From NCBI GenBank assembly GCA_011065065.1, contig JAAKFL010000122.1, positions 1 to 6,079 of the forward strand: 6,079 bases of DNA, in the 5' to 3' direction. The translations under genes were made by a program, and so were the position numbers. How positions within the stretch are numbered: the first letter of the stretch is position 1; every line of letters begins with the position of its first letter. Below are positions 1 through 5,349 of this stretch, in pieces. A model generated the notes under the pieces. The model was not told the origin of the DNA. It did not search any database and saw only the letters and a program-made list of their open reading frames with translations. The stretch is from Chlamydiota bacterium. GTDB taxonomy: Bacteria > Chlamydiota > Chlamydiia > Chlamydiales > SLFE01.

Positions 1-133
1 ATTTATGGTGTAAAATTCTTCTTATTTAATTTCTCAACTCTGTGTCTCGGTGATCTCTGTGGTGATTTTTTGTTGTCAATCAAAAGATGTGTAGAATTGT
101 AAGGGCAAGCCTGCGCACTCCAAAAACCGGCTT
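1..133. other. Non-coding stretch downstream of queC
   Basis: No open frame of useful length is seen on either strand before the queC stop codon. The stretch is AT-rich and contains the CTCTGTG-type tandem repeat at 38-65, listed separately. I looked for a terminator for queC, which reads leftward into this region. A 5-bp stem (AAGCC at 107-111 with GGCTT at 129-133) has a 17-nt loop and no U-run, so no convincing intrinsic terminator is present. Transcription of queEC may continue past the window edge. Confidence 0.6.
38..65. repeat. Short degenerate tandem repeat, CTCTGTG-type units
   Basis: Three imperfect 8-11 bp units follow each other: CTCTGTGT (38-45), CTCGGTGAT (46-54) and CTCTGTGGTGA (55-65), followed by a run of six T (66-71). 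On the minus strand this reads as CACAGAG-type units. Similar CTCTGTG-rich intergenic strings are, as I recall, scattered through many bacterial genomes without a known role; I could not verify that here. It lies beyond the 3' end of queC and may be part of a dispersed intergenic repeat. Confidence 0.5.
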
Positions 134-796
134 TCATCCGCGGTCATCAGCGGCTTTCAATCCACTGTTTCTTAAGACACACGCATCACAACGTCCACAG
201 TGCGTCCCATCCGACGTCGGATCATAACAACTTAATGTCATCTCAATGGGAACTCTTAACTCAATCGCCTTTCGGACAATCGCTTCTTTATCGAGATCGA
301 TTAAAGGTGTTCTCACTTGTGGAGCATTCTCTTTCAGAGTTTGTTTCATCGTTTGATCGATCACCCTTTGCATCGCTTGAACATAATCGCCATCACAATC
401 GGGAAAGCAATACTTGTCCAAGGCGTTGGGTCCATACAAAATCTCTTTTGCCTGATGTAGTTCTGCCTGCACAATGGCATAAGCAAGAAATAATGTATTC
501 CGAGCCGGAACGTAAGTGGAATTGTTTCCCTTCTCTTTAATTTCTTCGGAAGTGCGGTCTTTGGGCACATTCTCATGTGTGACGAGAGATGACTGCCCAA
601 AAGCCTGTGGATCGATTTTGATAATTAAATGTTTGGCTCCATAATGCTCAGCCAATTTACGGGCAAAGTCGAGTTCGATTCGATGTCTTTGGCCGTAATC
701 AAAACTCAGTGCAAGAACTTTTTTTCCTTGAGAGATGGCTTCAGCTAGTATGACAGCTGAATCGAGCCCACCACTTAGTAATAGTATCGTATCCAT
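134..796 (-). CDS. queC: 7-cyano-7-deazaguanine (preQ0) synthase QueC
   Basis: QueC is a cytoplasmic ATP-dependent enzyme that converts 7-carboxy-7-deazaguanine and ammonia to preQ0, the precursor of queuosine in tRNA. The 220-residue product has the usual family length. An N-terminal PP-loop, SGGLDSAV, is at residues 8-15 for ATP binding. STYVPARN is at 93-100 and the GPNALDKYCFPDC stretch at about 122-134. The C-terminal zinc site shows four cysteines, C190, C200, C203 and C206, in the spacing expected of QueC. The frame stays open upstream to an ATG at 883, but I chose 796 because the protein then begins MDTILLLSGG, as family members do, and because AAAGGAG (minus strand, 810-804) sits 7 nt before it. 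Only 2 bp separate it from the queE stop, and its ribosome site lies in the last codons of queE, suggesting translational coupling. All key residues are intact. Confidence 0.95.
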   Translation of the reverse strand: MDTILLLSGGLDSAVILAEAISQGKKVLALSFDYGQRHRIELDFARKLAEHYGAKHLIIKIDPQAFGQSSLVTHENVPKDRTSEEIKEKGNNSTYVPARNTLFLAYAIVQAELHQAKEILYGPNALDKYCFPDCDGDYVQAMQRVIDQTMKQTLKENAPQVRTPLIDLDKEAIVRKAIELRVPIEMTLSCYDPTSDGTHCGRCDACVLRNSGLKAADDRG

Positions 797-810
797 AGTT
801 AAACTCCTTT
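797..810 (-). promoter_or_regulatory. Ribosome binding site of queC inside the queE 3' end
   Basis: Read on the minus strand, AAAGGAG (810-804) followed by TTTAACT leads directly into the ATG at 796. The motif is formed by the last sense codons of queE (Lys-Gly-Val, stop). It decides the queC start in favour of 796 over the upstream in-frame ATG at 883, and it implies that ribosomes finishing queE deliver initiation on queC. Confidence 0.85.
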
Positions 811-1428
811 TGTGGCGGGATCCCAGATGAATTTGTGTGTTTGTAAATTTAATCTCACAGGGAGATGATCGCGGAGAATCCACTCGACAAGTGTCTGTGA
901 GTCCATTTCATCGAAGACTGGAGAAAACAGAACGTTTGTCAGCGCGTATTTTTGTAAAATATCTTTTGCATACTCATAATCTTCTGCATCTTTGATCACG
1001 AATTTGACTTCGTCAATCGGTTTTAATAATTCGAGATTACTCCAGAGATTTTTTTCGCTCATTCCACTTCCCGGACATTTGATATCCAAGATCACATGCA
1101 CTTTGGGATGTACGTTCTGAATGGGCAGGGATCCTCCTGTTTCCAAAGAAACCGTCACCCCTTTTTCAATGAGTGCGGACATCAACAGATGGACGTTTTT
1201 CTGAAGAAGGGGCTCACCTCCAGTCACACAAACATAGGGACATTGGACTTGGTTGATGAGAGCTTCGATAGTTTGGGGCTCACCTCGCCCAAAAGAATAA
1301 GAGGTGTCACACCAGACACAACGTAAATTACAAGCGGCCAAACGGATAAATGTTGTCGGGAGTCCTGTGAATGAAGACTCGCCTTGAACGCTGTGAAAAA
1401 CTTCGATGATGTTTAATGAATTTTCCAT
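799..1428 (-). CDS. queE: 7-carboxy-7-deazaguanine synthase QueE (radical SAM)
   Basis: QueE is a cytoplasmic radical SAM enzyme that rearranges 6-carboxy-tetrahydropterin (the QueD product) to 7-carboxy-7-deazaguanine, the substrate of QueC. The 209-residue protein begins with a region containing the family hallmark SVQGE (13-17). Its 4Fe-4S-binding CX3CX2C motif is C33, C37 and C40 (CNLRCVWC). The GGEP motif for SAM binding is at 70-73, LETGG at 95-99, DIKCPGSG at 115-122 and the C-terminal LQTHKFIW at 195-202. Length and motif order match QueE. The ATG at 1428 has no good Shine-Dalgarno sequence upstream (AAAATAAAACGATCT), but no other start lies close by. It is upstream of queC and 2 bp from it, so the two form an operon. 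Neither queD nor a GTP cyclohydrolase gene lies in the window. Confidence 0.95.
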   Translation of the reverse strand: MENSLNIIEVFHSVQGESSFTGLPTTFIRLAACNLRCVWCDTSYSFGRGEPQTIEALINQVQCPYVCVTGGEPLLQKNVHLLMSALIEKGVTVSLETGGSLPIQNVHPKVHVILDIKCPGSGMSEKNLWSNLELLKPIDEVKFVIKDAEDYEYAKDILQKYALTNVLFSPVFDEMDSQTLVEWILRDHLPVRLNLQTHKFIWDPATKGV

Positions 1429-1534
1429 AGATCGTTTTATTTTAGCGGCTTCTGCTTTTAAAGAAAAGCTTCAAAAAATTATCGATTAATATCAATTCCT
1501 CGATTAATATGAAGTCTACAGATGGAGGATCACT
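1429..1534. promoter_or_regulatory. Divergent promoter region between queE and mdh
   Basis: This 106-bp AT-rich region must hold the promoters for the leftward queEC and rightward mdh-gltA transcripts. I see TAATAT twice (1487-1492 and 1505-1510), each a possible -10 box for mdh, but no good -35 partner at 16-18 bp. A small hairpin, GCTTTT/AAAAGC with a 4-nt loop, lies at 1454-1469. The mdh ribosome site GGAGG is at 1524-1528. The assignment as a promoter region rests mainly on the divergent gene arrangement; no individual box is convincing. Confidence 0.5.
1482..1513. repeat. 14-bp direct repeat with 18-bp period
   Basis: TCGATTAATATCAA (1482-1495) recurs as TCGATTAATATGAA (1500-1513), differing at one base. 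The start-to-start distance is 18 bp, between one and two helical turns (about 1.7). It lies 22 bp before the mdh start and overlaps both possible -10 boxes. It could be a paired operator for a regulator, or a chance or slippage duplication in AT-rich DNA. Confidence 0.55.
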
Positions 1535-2536
1535 ATGTCAGTGCCAGTAAAAAGAGTTATTGTCTCCGGAGGAGCCGGCAATATTGCCTATTCCCTATTA
1601 TTTCGGATTGCGAGTGGAGATCTTTTAGGTCCCAATCAAGCGATCGCTTTGTATATTCTCGATATTCCACAGGCCATCGATGGTCTCGAAGGAGTGAGAA
1701 TGGAGCTGGAGGACTGTGCGTTTCCCCTGTTAAAAGATATCCGTGTGGGAACGGATCCCGAAATTCTCTTTCAAGATGTCGACTACGCACTTTTAGTCGG
1801 GGCAAAGCCTCGTGGACCGGGAATGGAGAGAAAGGATCTCCTGATGGAAAATGCTAAAATATTTATTGAGCATGGAAAAGCCATGAACAATGTCGCCACC
1901 GAGGATGTCAAAGTTTTAGTTGTCGGAAATCCCTGCAATACTAACTGCTTGATCGCCATGCATCACGCTCCGAGAATTGATCGTAAGAATTTCATGTCTA
2001 TGACTCGCCTGGATCAAAATCGTGCCATGTCACTCTTAGCTCAGAAAGCCAATGCCGATGTATGCGATGTGTCACAAGTGGCCATTTGGGGAAATCATTC
2101 TGCAACTCAAGTCCCAGATTTCGTCAATGCAAAAATACGGGGACATAGCACTTTAGAATTGATTCCCGACCGCCATTGGTTAGAAACCGATTTTATTAAA
2201 ACCGTTCAACAGCGAGGAGCGGCGATTATCAAAGCTCGTGGAAAGTCATCAGCTGCCTCAGCAGCCAATGCCGTCATTGATTCTGTACGCTGTTTGCATG
2301 AGGAGACTCCGGAAGATGATTGGTTTTCCTTAGGGGTCTGCTCGGATGGGAATCCTTATGGCATTGCCGAAGATCTTATTTTTTCATTTCCTTGCCGCTC
2401 TCGGGGTGAGGGAGATTATGAAATCGTTCCCGATATTCCATGGGACAGTTTTTTGAAGGAAAAAATTCAACTGACAGAAAAAGAGTTGTTAGAAGAAAAG
2501 GCTCTTATCGAAGAAATGTTGGCAAAAAAGGTGTAA
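1535..2536 (+). CDS. mdh: Malate dehydrogenase (type 2, cytosolic-like)
   Basis: This cytoplasmic enzyme interconverts malate and oxaloacetate with NAD(H), a TCA cycle step. The 333-residue length is normal for the type 2 family shared by chlamydiae and the eukaryotic cytosol. The Rossmann dinucleotide site is GGAGNIAYSLL (12-22), with D43 at the end of strand 2 (YILDIP), which favours NAD over NADP. Substrate-binding arginines R93 and R99 lie in PRGPGMER (92-99). The catalytic pair is D160 in RLDQNR (158-163) and H188 in WGNHSA (185-190), and R163 completes the substrate triad. RGKSSAASA (235-243) is also typical. The last 25 residues are a charged helix rich in Glu and Lys. The start is supported by GGAGG at 1524-1528, 6 nt before the ATG. 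The gltA start codon follows 3 bp after the stop, so mdh heads an operon. Confidence 0.96.
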   Translation: MSVPVKRVIVSGGAGNIAYSLLFRIASGDLLGPNQAIALYILDIPQAIDGLEGVRMELEDCAFPLLKDIRVGTDPEILFQDVDYALLVGAKPRGPGMERKDLLMENAKIFIEHGKAMNNVATEDVKVLVVGNPCNTNCLIAMHHAPRIDRKNFMSMTRLDQNRAMSLLAQKANADVCDVSQVAIWGNHSATQVPDFVNAKIRGHSTLELIPDRHWLETDFIKTVQQRGAAIIKARGKSSAASAANAVIDSVRCLHEETPEDDWFSLGVCSDGNPYGIAEDLIFSFPCRSRGEGDYEIVPDIPWDSFLKEKIQLTEKELLEEKALIEEMLAKKV

Positions 2537-2539
2537 ATT

Positions 2540-3709
2540 ATGGGTGAAGTGTTATTTGAAGTAACAGATGAGCATCTTGAAACAGGGATGAGGGGTTATC
2601 CAGTCGGGTACTGTGTGACGTCATCTGTCGACCCCACGAAGGGGCTCTTCTATATGGGAAGACCTGTGGGTGAGATGTCTCATTGGTCACCTGAGGAGAC
2701 TATCTATCTGATTAATTACGGTCGTATGGGAACGGAAGATGAGCTCAAAGCATTCTCACAAGAATTGGCAGAACGGGGAAAACTCAACCTTAAAACTGTG
2801 GAAGCGATTAAACGCCTGCCGCGCGAGGGGCATCCGATGAAACTGTTTTCTTGCGCTCTTCTCATTGCTGGGATGTTTGAGGGGACCGGAGACTACAAAG
2901 AAGATTGCCTCAACGTCATTGCAAAGATGCCAGAGATCGTGGCGACCTTGATCAACCACCATGCGGGATGGGGGGATTCCAAACCTTCAAAACCACAGCT
3001 TGGTTACATGGAAAATTTTGCCCATATGCTGAATGTTCCCAATGCAAGTATCGATGATTTGATACGGGTCATGAGGGTTTTTAACGTTCTTCATTATGAT
3101 CATGGCGGAGGAAACCTTTCTGCTTTTACAGGAAAGGCAGTGGCCTCAGGATTAGCCGACATGTACGCCTCACTTTCTGCATCGATGGATGCCCTTTCGG
3201 GACCTCGTCATGGAAAGGCGAACCAGGACTGTTTGCAGTTTGTCAAAGCTGTGTTGGATGAGGTAGGGCCGAAAGCGACTCCCCAGCAAATTGAGGCCTT
3301 GATTCGAAAGCGTTTGGAGAATAATGAGCTGGTCTACGGTTTTGGGCATGCTGTCTTGCGAGTGGAGGATCCTCGTGCCACCGTTCTTTATGGAATTGCC
3401 AGTGAGTATTACCCAGATGATCCGTTAGTGACCATTGCTCTGTTGTTGAGATCTGTTGGTTCAAAAGTTCTTTCGGAAAATCCTAAAATCTCGGATCCCC
3501 ATCCTAATGTTGATGCCATATCGGGGACTCTTCTTTCAGCTTCGGGATTCCCTTACCCTGAATATTACACGGTTTTGTTTGGTCTTTCGCGATGTGTTGG
3601 AATTGCTCGTCAAATTGTGTATGAGCGGATTGAAGCGCGTAGAGGAAAAGGGACACCGATTATTCGTCCTAAATATTATTTTAAGGAGCAATCGTTAGTT
3701 CATGGCTGA
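2540..3709 (+). CDS. gltA: Citrate synthase, eukaryote-like type
   Basis: Citrate synthase condenses acetyl-CoA with oxaloacetate to give citrate, the entry step of the TCA cycle. All catalytic residues can be placed: H224 in GPRHGKAN, H270 in FGHAVLR and D325 in NVDAISG, corresponding to pig H274, H320 and D375. Oxaloacetate contacts are H188 (YDHGGGN), R274 and R351 (LFGLSR). The DHGGGN, AVLRVEDPR and EYYTVLFGLSR segments resemble the mitochondrial form more than the E. coli type. The 389-residue protein lacks the extra N-terminal part of mature mitochondrial enzymes and begins with the core (TGMRGYPV at 15-22). A 2-methylcitrate synthase cannot be fully excluded, but the mdh neighbour, whose product is its substrate, favours citrate synthase. 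A weak AAGG lies in the last mdh codons, so translation is probably coupled to mdh. The stop overlaps the next gene. Confidence 0.94.
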   Translation: MGEVLFEVTDEHLETGMRGYPVGYCVTSSVDPTKGLFYMGRPVGEMSHWSPEETIYLINYGRMGTEDELKAFSQELAERGKLNLKTVEAIKRLPREGHPMKLFSCALLIAGMFEGTGDYKEDCLNVIAKMPEIVATLINHHAGWGDSKPSKPQLGYMENFAHMLNVPNASIDDLIRVMRVFNVLHYDHGGGNLSAFTGKAVASGLADMYASLSASMDALSGPRHGKANQDCLQFVKAVLDEVGPKATPQQIEALIRKRLENNELVYGFGHAVLRVEDPRATVLYGIASEYYPDDPLVTIALLLRSVGSKVLSENPKISDPHPNVDAISGTLLSASGFPYPEYYTVLFGLSRCVGIARQIVYERIEARRGKGTPIIRPKYYFKEQSLVHG

Positions 3710-3986
3710 AGAAGTTGTTGAAATGCGGGTGATCTTTTTTGGGCGAGTACAAGGTGTCTTTTTTCGTGCCACCGCCCGAGACATTGGGAAGAGGATGAAT
3801 CTTGTGGGAACGGTGAAAAATCTTCCTGATGGGTCAGTTGAAGTCTTTGCCCAGGGAGGTTATGAACAACTTCAAGCATATGTGATCAAAATCTCTCAAG
3901 AATTCTATCTGGATCCCAATAATCCATTAAAAAAAGAATTTTACGAACCACATCAAAAATTCGAAGAATTTTTAATTGTTTATTAA
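3702..3986 (+). CDS. acyP: Acylphosphatase
   Basis: Acylphosphatases are small cytoplasmic hydrolases that cleave carboxyl-phosphate bonds such as those of acetyl phosphate or 1,3-bisphosphoglycerate. The 94-residue product has the family size. The signature GRVQGVFFRATARDIG (14-29) contains the phosphate-binding loop and catalytic R22. GTVKNLPDGSVEVFAQG (36-52) supplies the catalytic N40. The chain ends FEEFLIVY, like the usual final F-x-I-x-Y strand. The segment at about 65-86 (EFYLDPNNPLKKEFYEPHQ) is unlike the common GPP-x-A-x-V region, so the second half is divergent. The ATG lies inside gltA, an 8-bp overlap in a different frame. AAGGAG at 3683-3688 is 13 nt upstream, rather far, so a start at the second ATG (3723) is possible but would be farther still. 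It is co-transcribed with mdh and gltA. Confidence 0.9.
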   Translation: MAEEVVEMRVIFFGRVQGVFFRATARDIGKRMNLVGTVKNLPDGSVEVFAQGGYEQLQAYVIKISQEFYLDPNNPLKKEFYEPHQKFEEFLIVY

Positions 3987-4007
3987 ATAATCAATCTCGT
4001 GTATAAT
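3979..4007 (+). promoter_or_regulatory. Possible sigma70-type promoter for the repeat protein gene
   Basis: A perfect TATAAT at 4002-4007 lies 41 bp before the start codon at 4048. The sequence 17 bp upstream of it is TTTATT (3979-3984), a poor -35 box that overlaps the end of the acylphosphatase gene. No intrinsic terminator separates the genes, so read-through from the mdh operon is possible as well. Confidence 0.45.
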
Positions 4008-4047
4008 CATGCTTTAATTTTGTTTAATCACTTATTGGAGATATATT

Positions 4048-5106
4048 ATGTCATCTATTTCAAGTACGTCTTATTCTAAAAAGATTTTATACAAACCAAG
4101 ACCTTCTATCGCTAATGATAAGGCCAATATGATGAATAAAGTTGGGAATGTGGCCCGTGAAGCCATTATTTTCACATATAATGCGTGTGAGTCATGTTGT
4201 AAATTGAGTGCTCGCGTTATCAAATTCATGCGGATTGATTCTGCTGTCCGTTTTGTCTTTTCGAATCTTTGGATGGGGATTTGTAAAGTTGAGCGTATAG
4301 TCGAATCAGCGGTTCGTTTTGCTCTATCGAATTTGTGGAATGGTATTTGCAAAATTAAAAATATTGTTGATGGTCTCTTGATTAATTCAGTGACTCGATA
4401 TTGTGCAAAGAAGATTAAAGGTATCGCTAAATTTGTTTGGAATCAAATTCTGACCCCTTCTTACCAATTTTTGGAACCTAAGCTTGTTGCATGTGCTCAG
4501 AAGATCAAAAAATGTGCCCCATATATTTTAAAATTCTTAAAATCTGTGGAAAAGAGAATTCTCGCCCCAGTCTGTCAAGCTTTGAAATCCAAGCTGGCCT
4601 GGTGTGCTCAGAAAATTAAAGGATGTGTTTCTTTTGTTTTTAAAACGGTTCTTTGGGATAATGTTGTTGTGCCCGTTTCAAAATCATTAAATCGTTGGGT
4701 GTTTCAACCAACATGGAGACATGTGATTGTTCCTGGCGCCAAACATACTGGAAACTTTTTTGAAGGAATGTTTCGAGGTGTTCAGGAGGAAGAAGTTGTG
4801 AAATCCCGTTTTTTCTCTTATTGCGAAAATGCTGATCTCGTCGAAGCCACTGATGAATCGCATCTTTTGGGAAAACATGGTCTTGTCGGAGCAATTAATG
4901 AAAAGAGTCCTTGTCAAGTGAAGGTGATCGATGGGTGGATTCATGCGTTGTCCAGTATTTTGACCGAAAGAGAGACGAGAAATTGTAGACAATGTCCTCA
5001 TAAATGGGTTCATTTTAAAAATGAAATCGTTGAGCTTTCGCCTAGAATTTGTATTTCAGGAGAGTTTGAATTTTTACAAGAAACTCAGTTTATGACGTAT
5101 TCGTAA
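4048..5106 (+). CDS. Uncharacterised repeat protein, Cys- and Lys-rich
   Basis: I do not recognise this 352-residue protein. The start has a good ribosome site, GGAG at 4037-4040, 7 nt upstream. The first 20 residues are rich in Ser, Tyr and Lys, with no signal peptide and no clear membrane segment. Residues 64-107 are two 22-residue units sharing SAVRF-x-x-SNLW-x-GICK. Residues 119-199 hold three units starting CA-x-KIK (C119, C149, C186); the latter two share an I-L-x-P segment and have a 37-residue period. The pattern of hydrophobic, Lys and Trp positions suggests amphipathic helices, an inference. From about 245 the chain changes: it is more acidic, non-repetitive and contains a CRQCPH motif (313-318). 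There are 16 cysteines in total. It may be a lineage-specific host-interaction or structural protein of chlamydiae, but nothing in the sequence proves that. Confidence 0.85.
   Translation: MSSISSTSYSKKILYKPRPSIANDKANMMNKVGNVAREAIIFTYNACESCCKLSARVIKFMRIDSAVRFVFSNLWMGICKVERIVESAVRFALSNLWNGICKIKNIVDGLLINSVTRYCAKKIKGIAKFVWNQILTPSYQFLEPKLVACAQKIKKCAPYILKFLKSVEKRILAPVCQALKSKLAWCAQKIKGCVSFVFKTVLWDNVVVPVSKSLNRWVFQPTWRHVIVPGAKHTGNFFEGMFRGVQEEEVVKSRFFSYCENADLVEATDESHLLGKHGLVGAINEKSPCQVKVIDGWIHALSSILTERETRNCRQCPHKWVHFKNEIVELSPRICISGEFEFLQETQFMTYS
4237..4368 (+). repeat. Two in-frame 66-bp tandem units in the repeat protein gene
   Basis: Units 4237-4302 and 4303-4368 each code for 22 residues. They share the pattern [DE]SAVRF-x-x-SNLW-x-GICK-x-x-x-IV. 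The protein match is clearer than the DNA match because many synonymous codons differ, so the duplication is not recent and the protein pattern seems to have been kept by selection. Confidence 0.8.
4402..4644 (+). repeat. Second in-frame repeat family, CA-x-KIK units
   Basis: Three related segments start at the cysteine codons at 4402, 4492 and 4603. The first and third share TGTGC..AGAA.ATTAAAGG at the DNA level. The second and third share TGTGCTCAGAA exactly and are 111 bp apart. The first-to-second spacing is shorter, at 90 bp. At protein level each reads CA-[KQ]-KIK and is followed by a hydrophobic stretch; after the first two this runs into an I-L-x-P turn. Confidence 0.7.
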
Positions 5107-5127
5107 AAACAACTTCTTGATAGGGGT

Positions 5128-5327
5128 AGGGCTGGAAGCCCGACATTTGTCAGCCCAGTCTGTAGCGAAGCGGAGGGCTGGGAAAACGAATCAAAAGAAA
5201 AAAGCCCTGAAAGGGTGACACTGACTGCGGTTTATGCCACCCTTTCAGGGCTTTATATGATGTTTGAATGGTCCCAGGCCTCCGCTCCGCTACAGCCTGG
5301 GCTGACAAATGTCGGGCTTCCAGCCCT
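5128..5327. repeat. 200-bp concentric palindrome with 56-bp arms
   Basis: The left arm 5128-5183 and the right arm 5272-5327 are inverted copies matching at 53 of 56 positions. Inside them, 17-bp perfect inverted repeats at 5201-5217 and 5238-5254 share exactly the same dyad axis, between 5227 and 5228. The two unmatched spacers (5184-5200 and 5255-5271) are each 17 bp. Each arm holds a short hairpin (GGGCTGGAAGCCC, 5129-5141 on the left) and a second one closed by CCCAGTC (5154-5160) with GGCTGGG (5176-5182). Outside the arms, pairing can continue through G-C and G-U pairs to 5123 and 5332. It fills the gap between two genes. No transposase and no target-site duplication are seen. It could be a REP/BIME-like element, a MITE-like element or a large RNA structure; I cannot choose among these. 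Confidence 0.9.
5193..5254 (-). terminator. Intrinsic terminator-like hairpin, strongest on the minus strand
   Basis: A perfect 17-bp stem (5201-5217 with 5238-5254), extendable by 2 bp past one mismatch, closes a 14-nt loop. Read on the minus strand it is followed by TTTTTTCTTTT (5203-5193), a good U-run. Read on the plus strand the stem is followed only by TTTATATGA, a weak U-run. Both flanking genes are on the plus strand, so the better terminator orientation faces no gene in view. It may act bidirectionally and end transcription of the upstream repeat protein gene. Confidence 0.5.
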
Positions 5328-5349
5328 GCTCCAAGAATTTTTTTAAATT

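Noticed and set aside
107..133. Terminator for queC
   Set aside because: Only a 5-bp stem with a 17-nt loop and no following U-run on the minus strand.
235..540. Plus-strand open frame across queC
   Set aside because: It lies wholly over queC, whose motifs are intact; the product has no recognisable features and no ribosome site.
797..883. N-terminal extension of queC to the in-frame ATG at 883
   Set aside because: The added 29 residues have no QueC similarity, overlap queE in another frame, and ignore the strong AAAGGAG placed correctly for the ATG at 796.
1522..1857. Plus-strand open frame overlapping the start of mdh in another frame
   Set aside because: It begins at the ATG just before the mdh ribosome site and its product is Arg/Ser-rich with no motif; it is a shadow of mdh.
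4640..5013. Minus-strand open frames across the repeat protein gene
   Set aside because: They have no ribosome site or motif and lie antisense to a gene with a good start and patterned repeats.
5128..5327. CRISPR array or IS ends
   Set aside because: The repeats are inverted, only two copies, and surround no spacers of array type. There is no transposase frame between the arms and no target-site duplication is visible at the edges.
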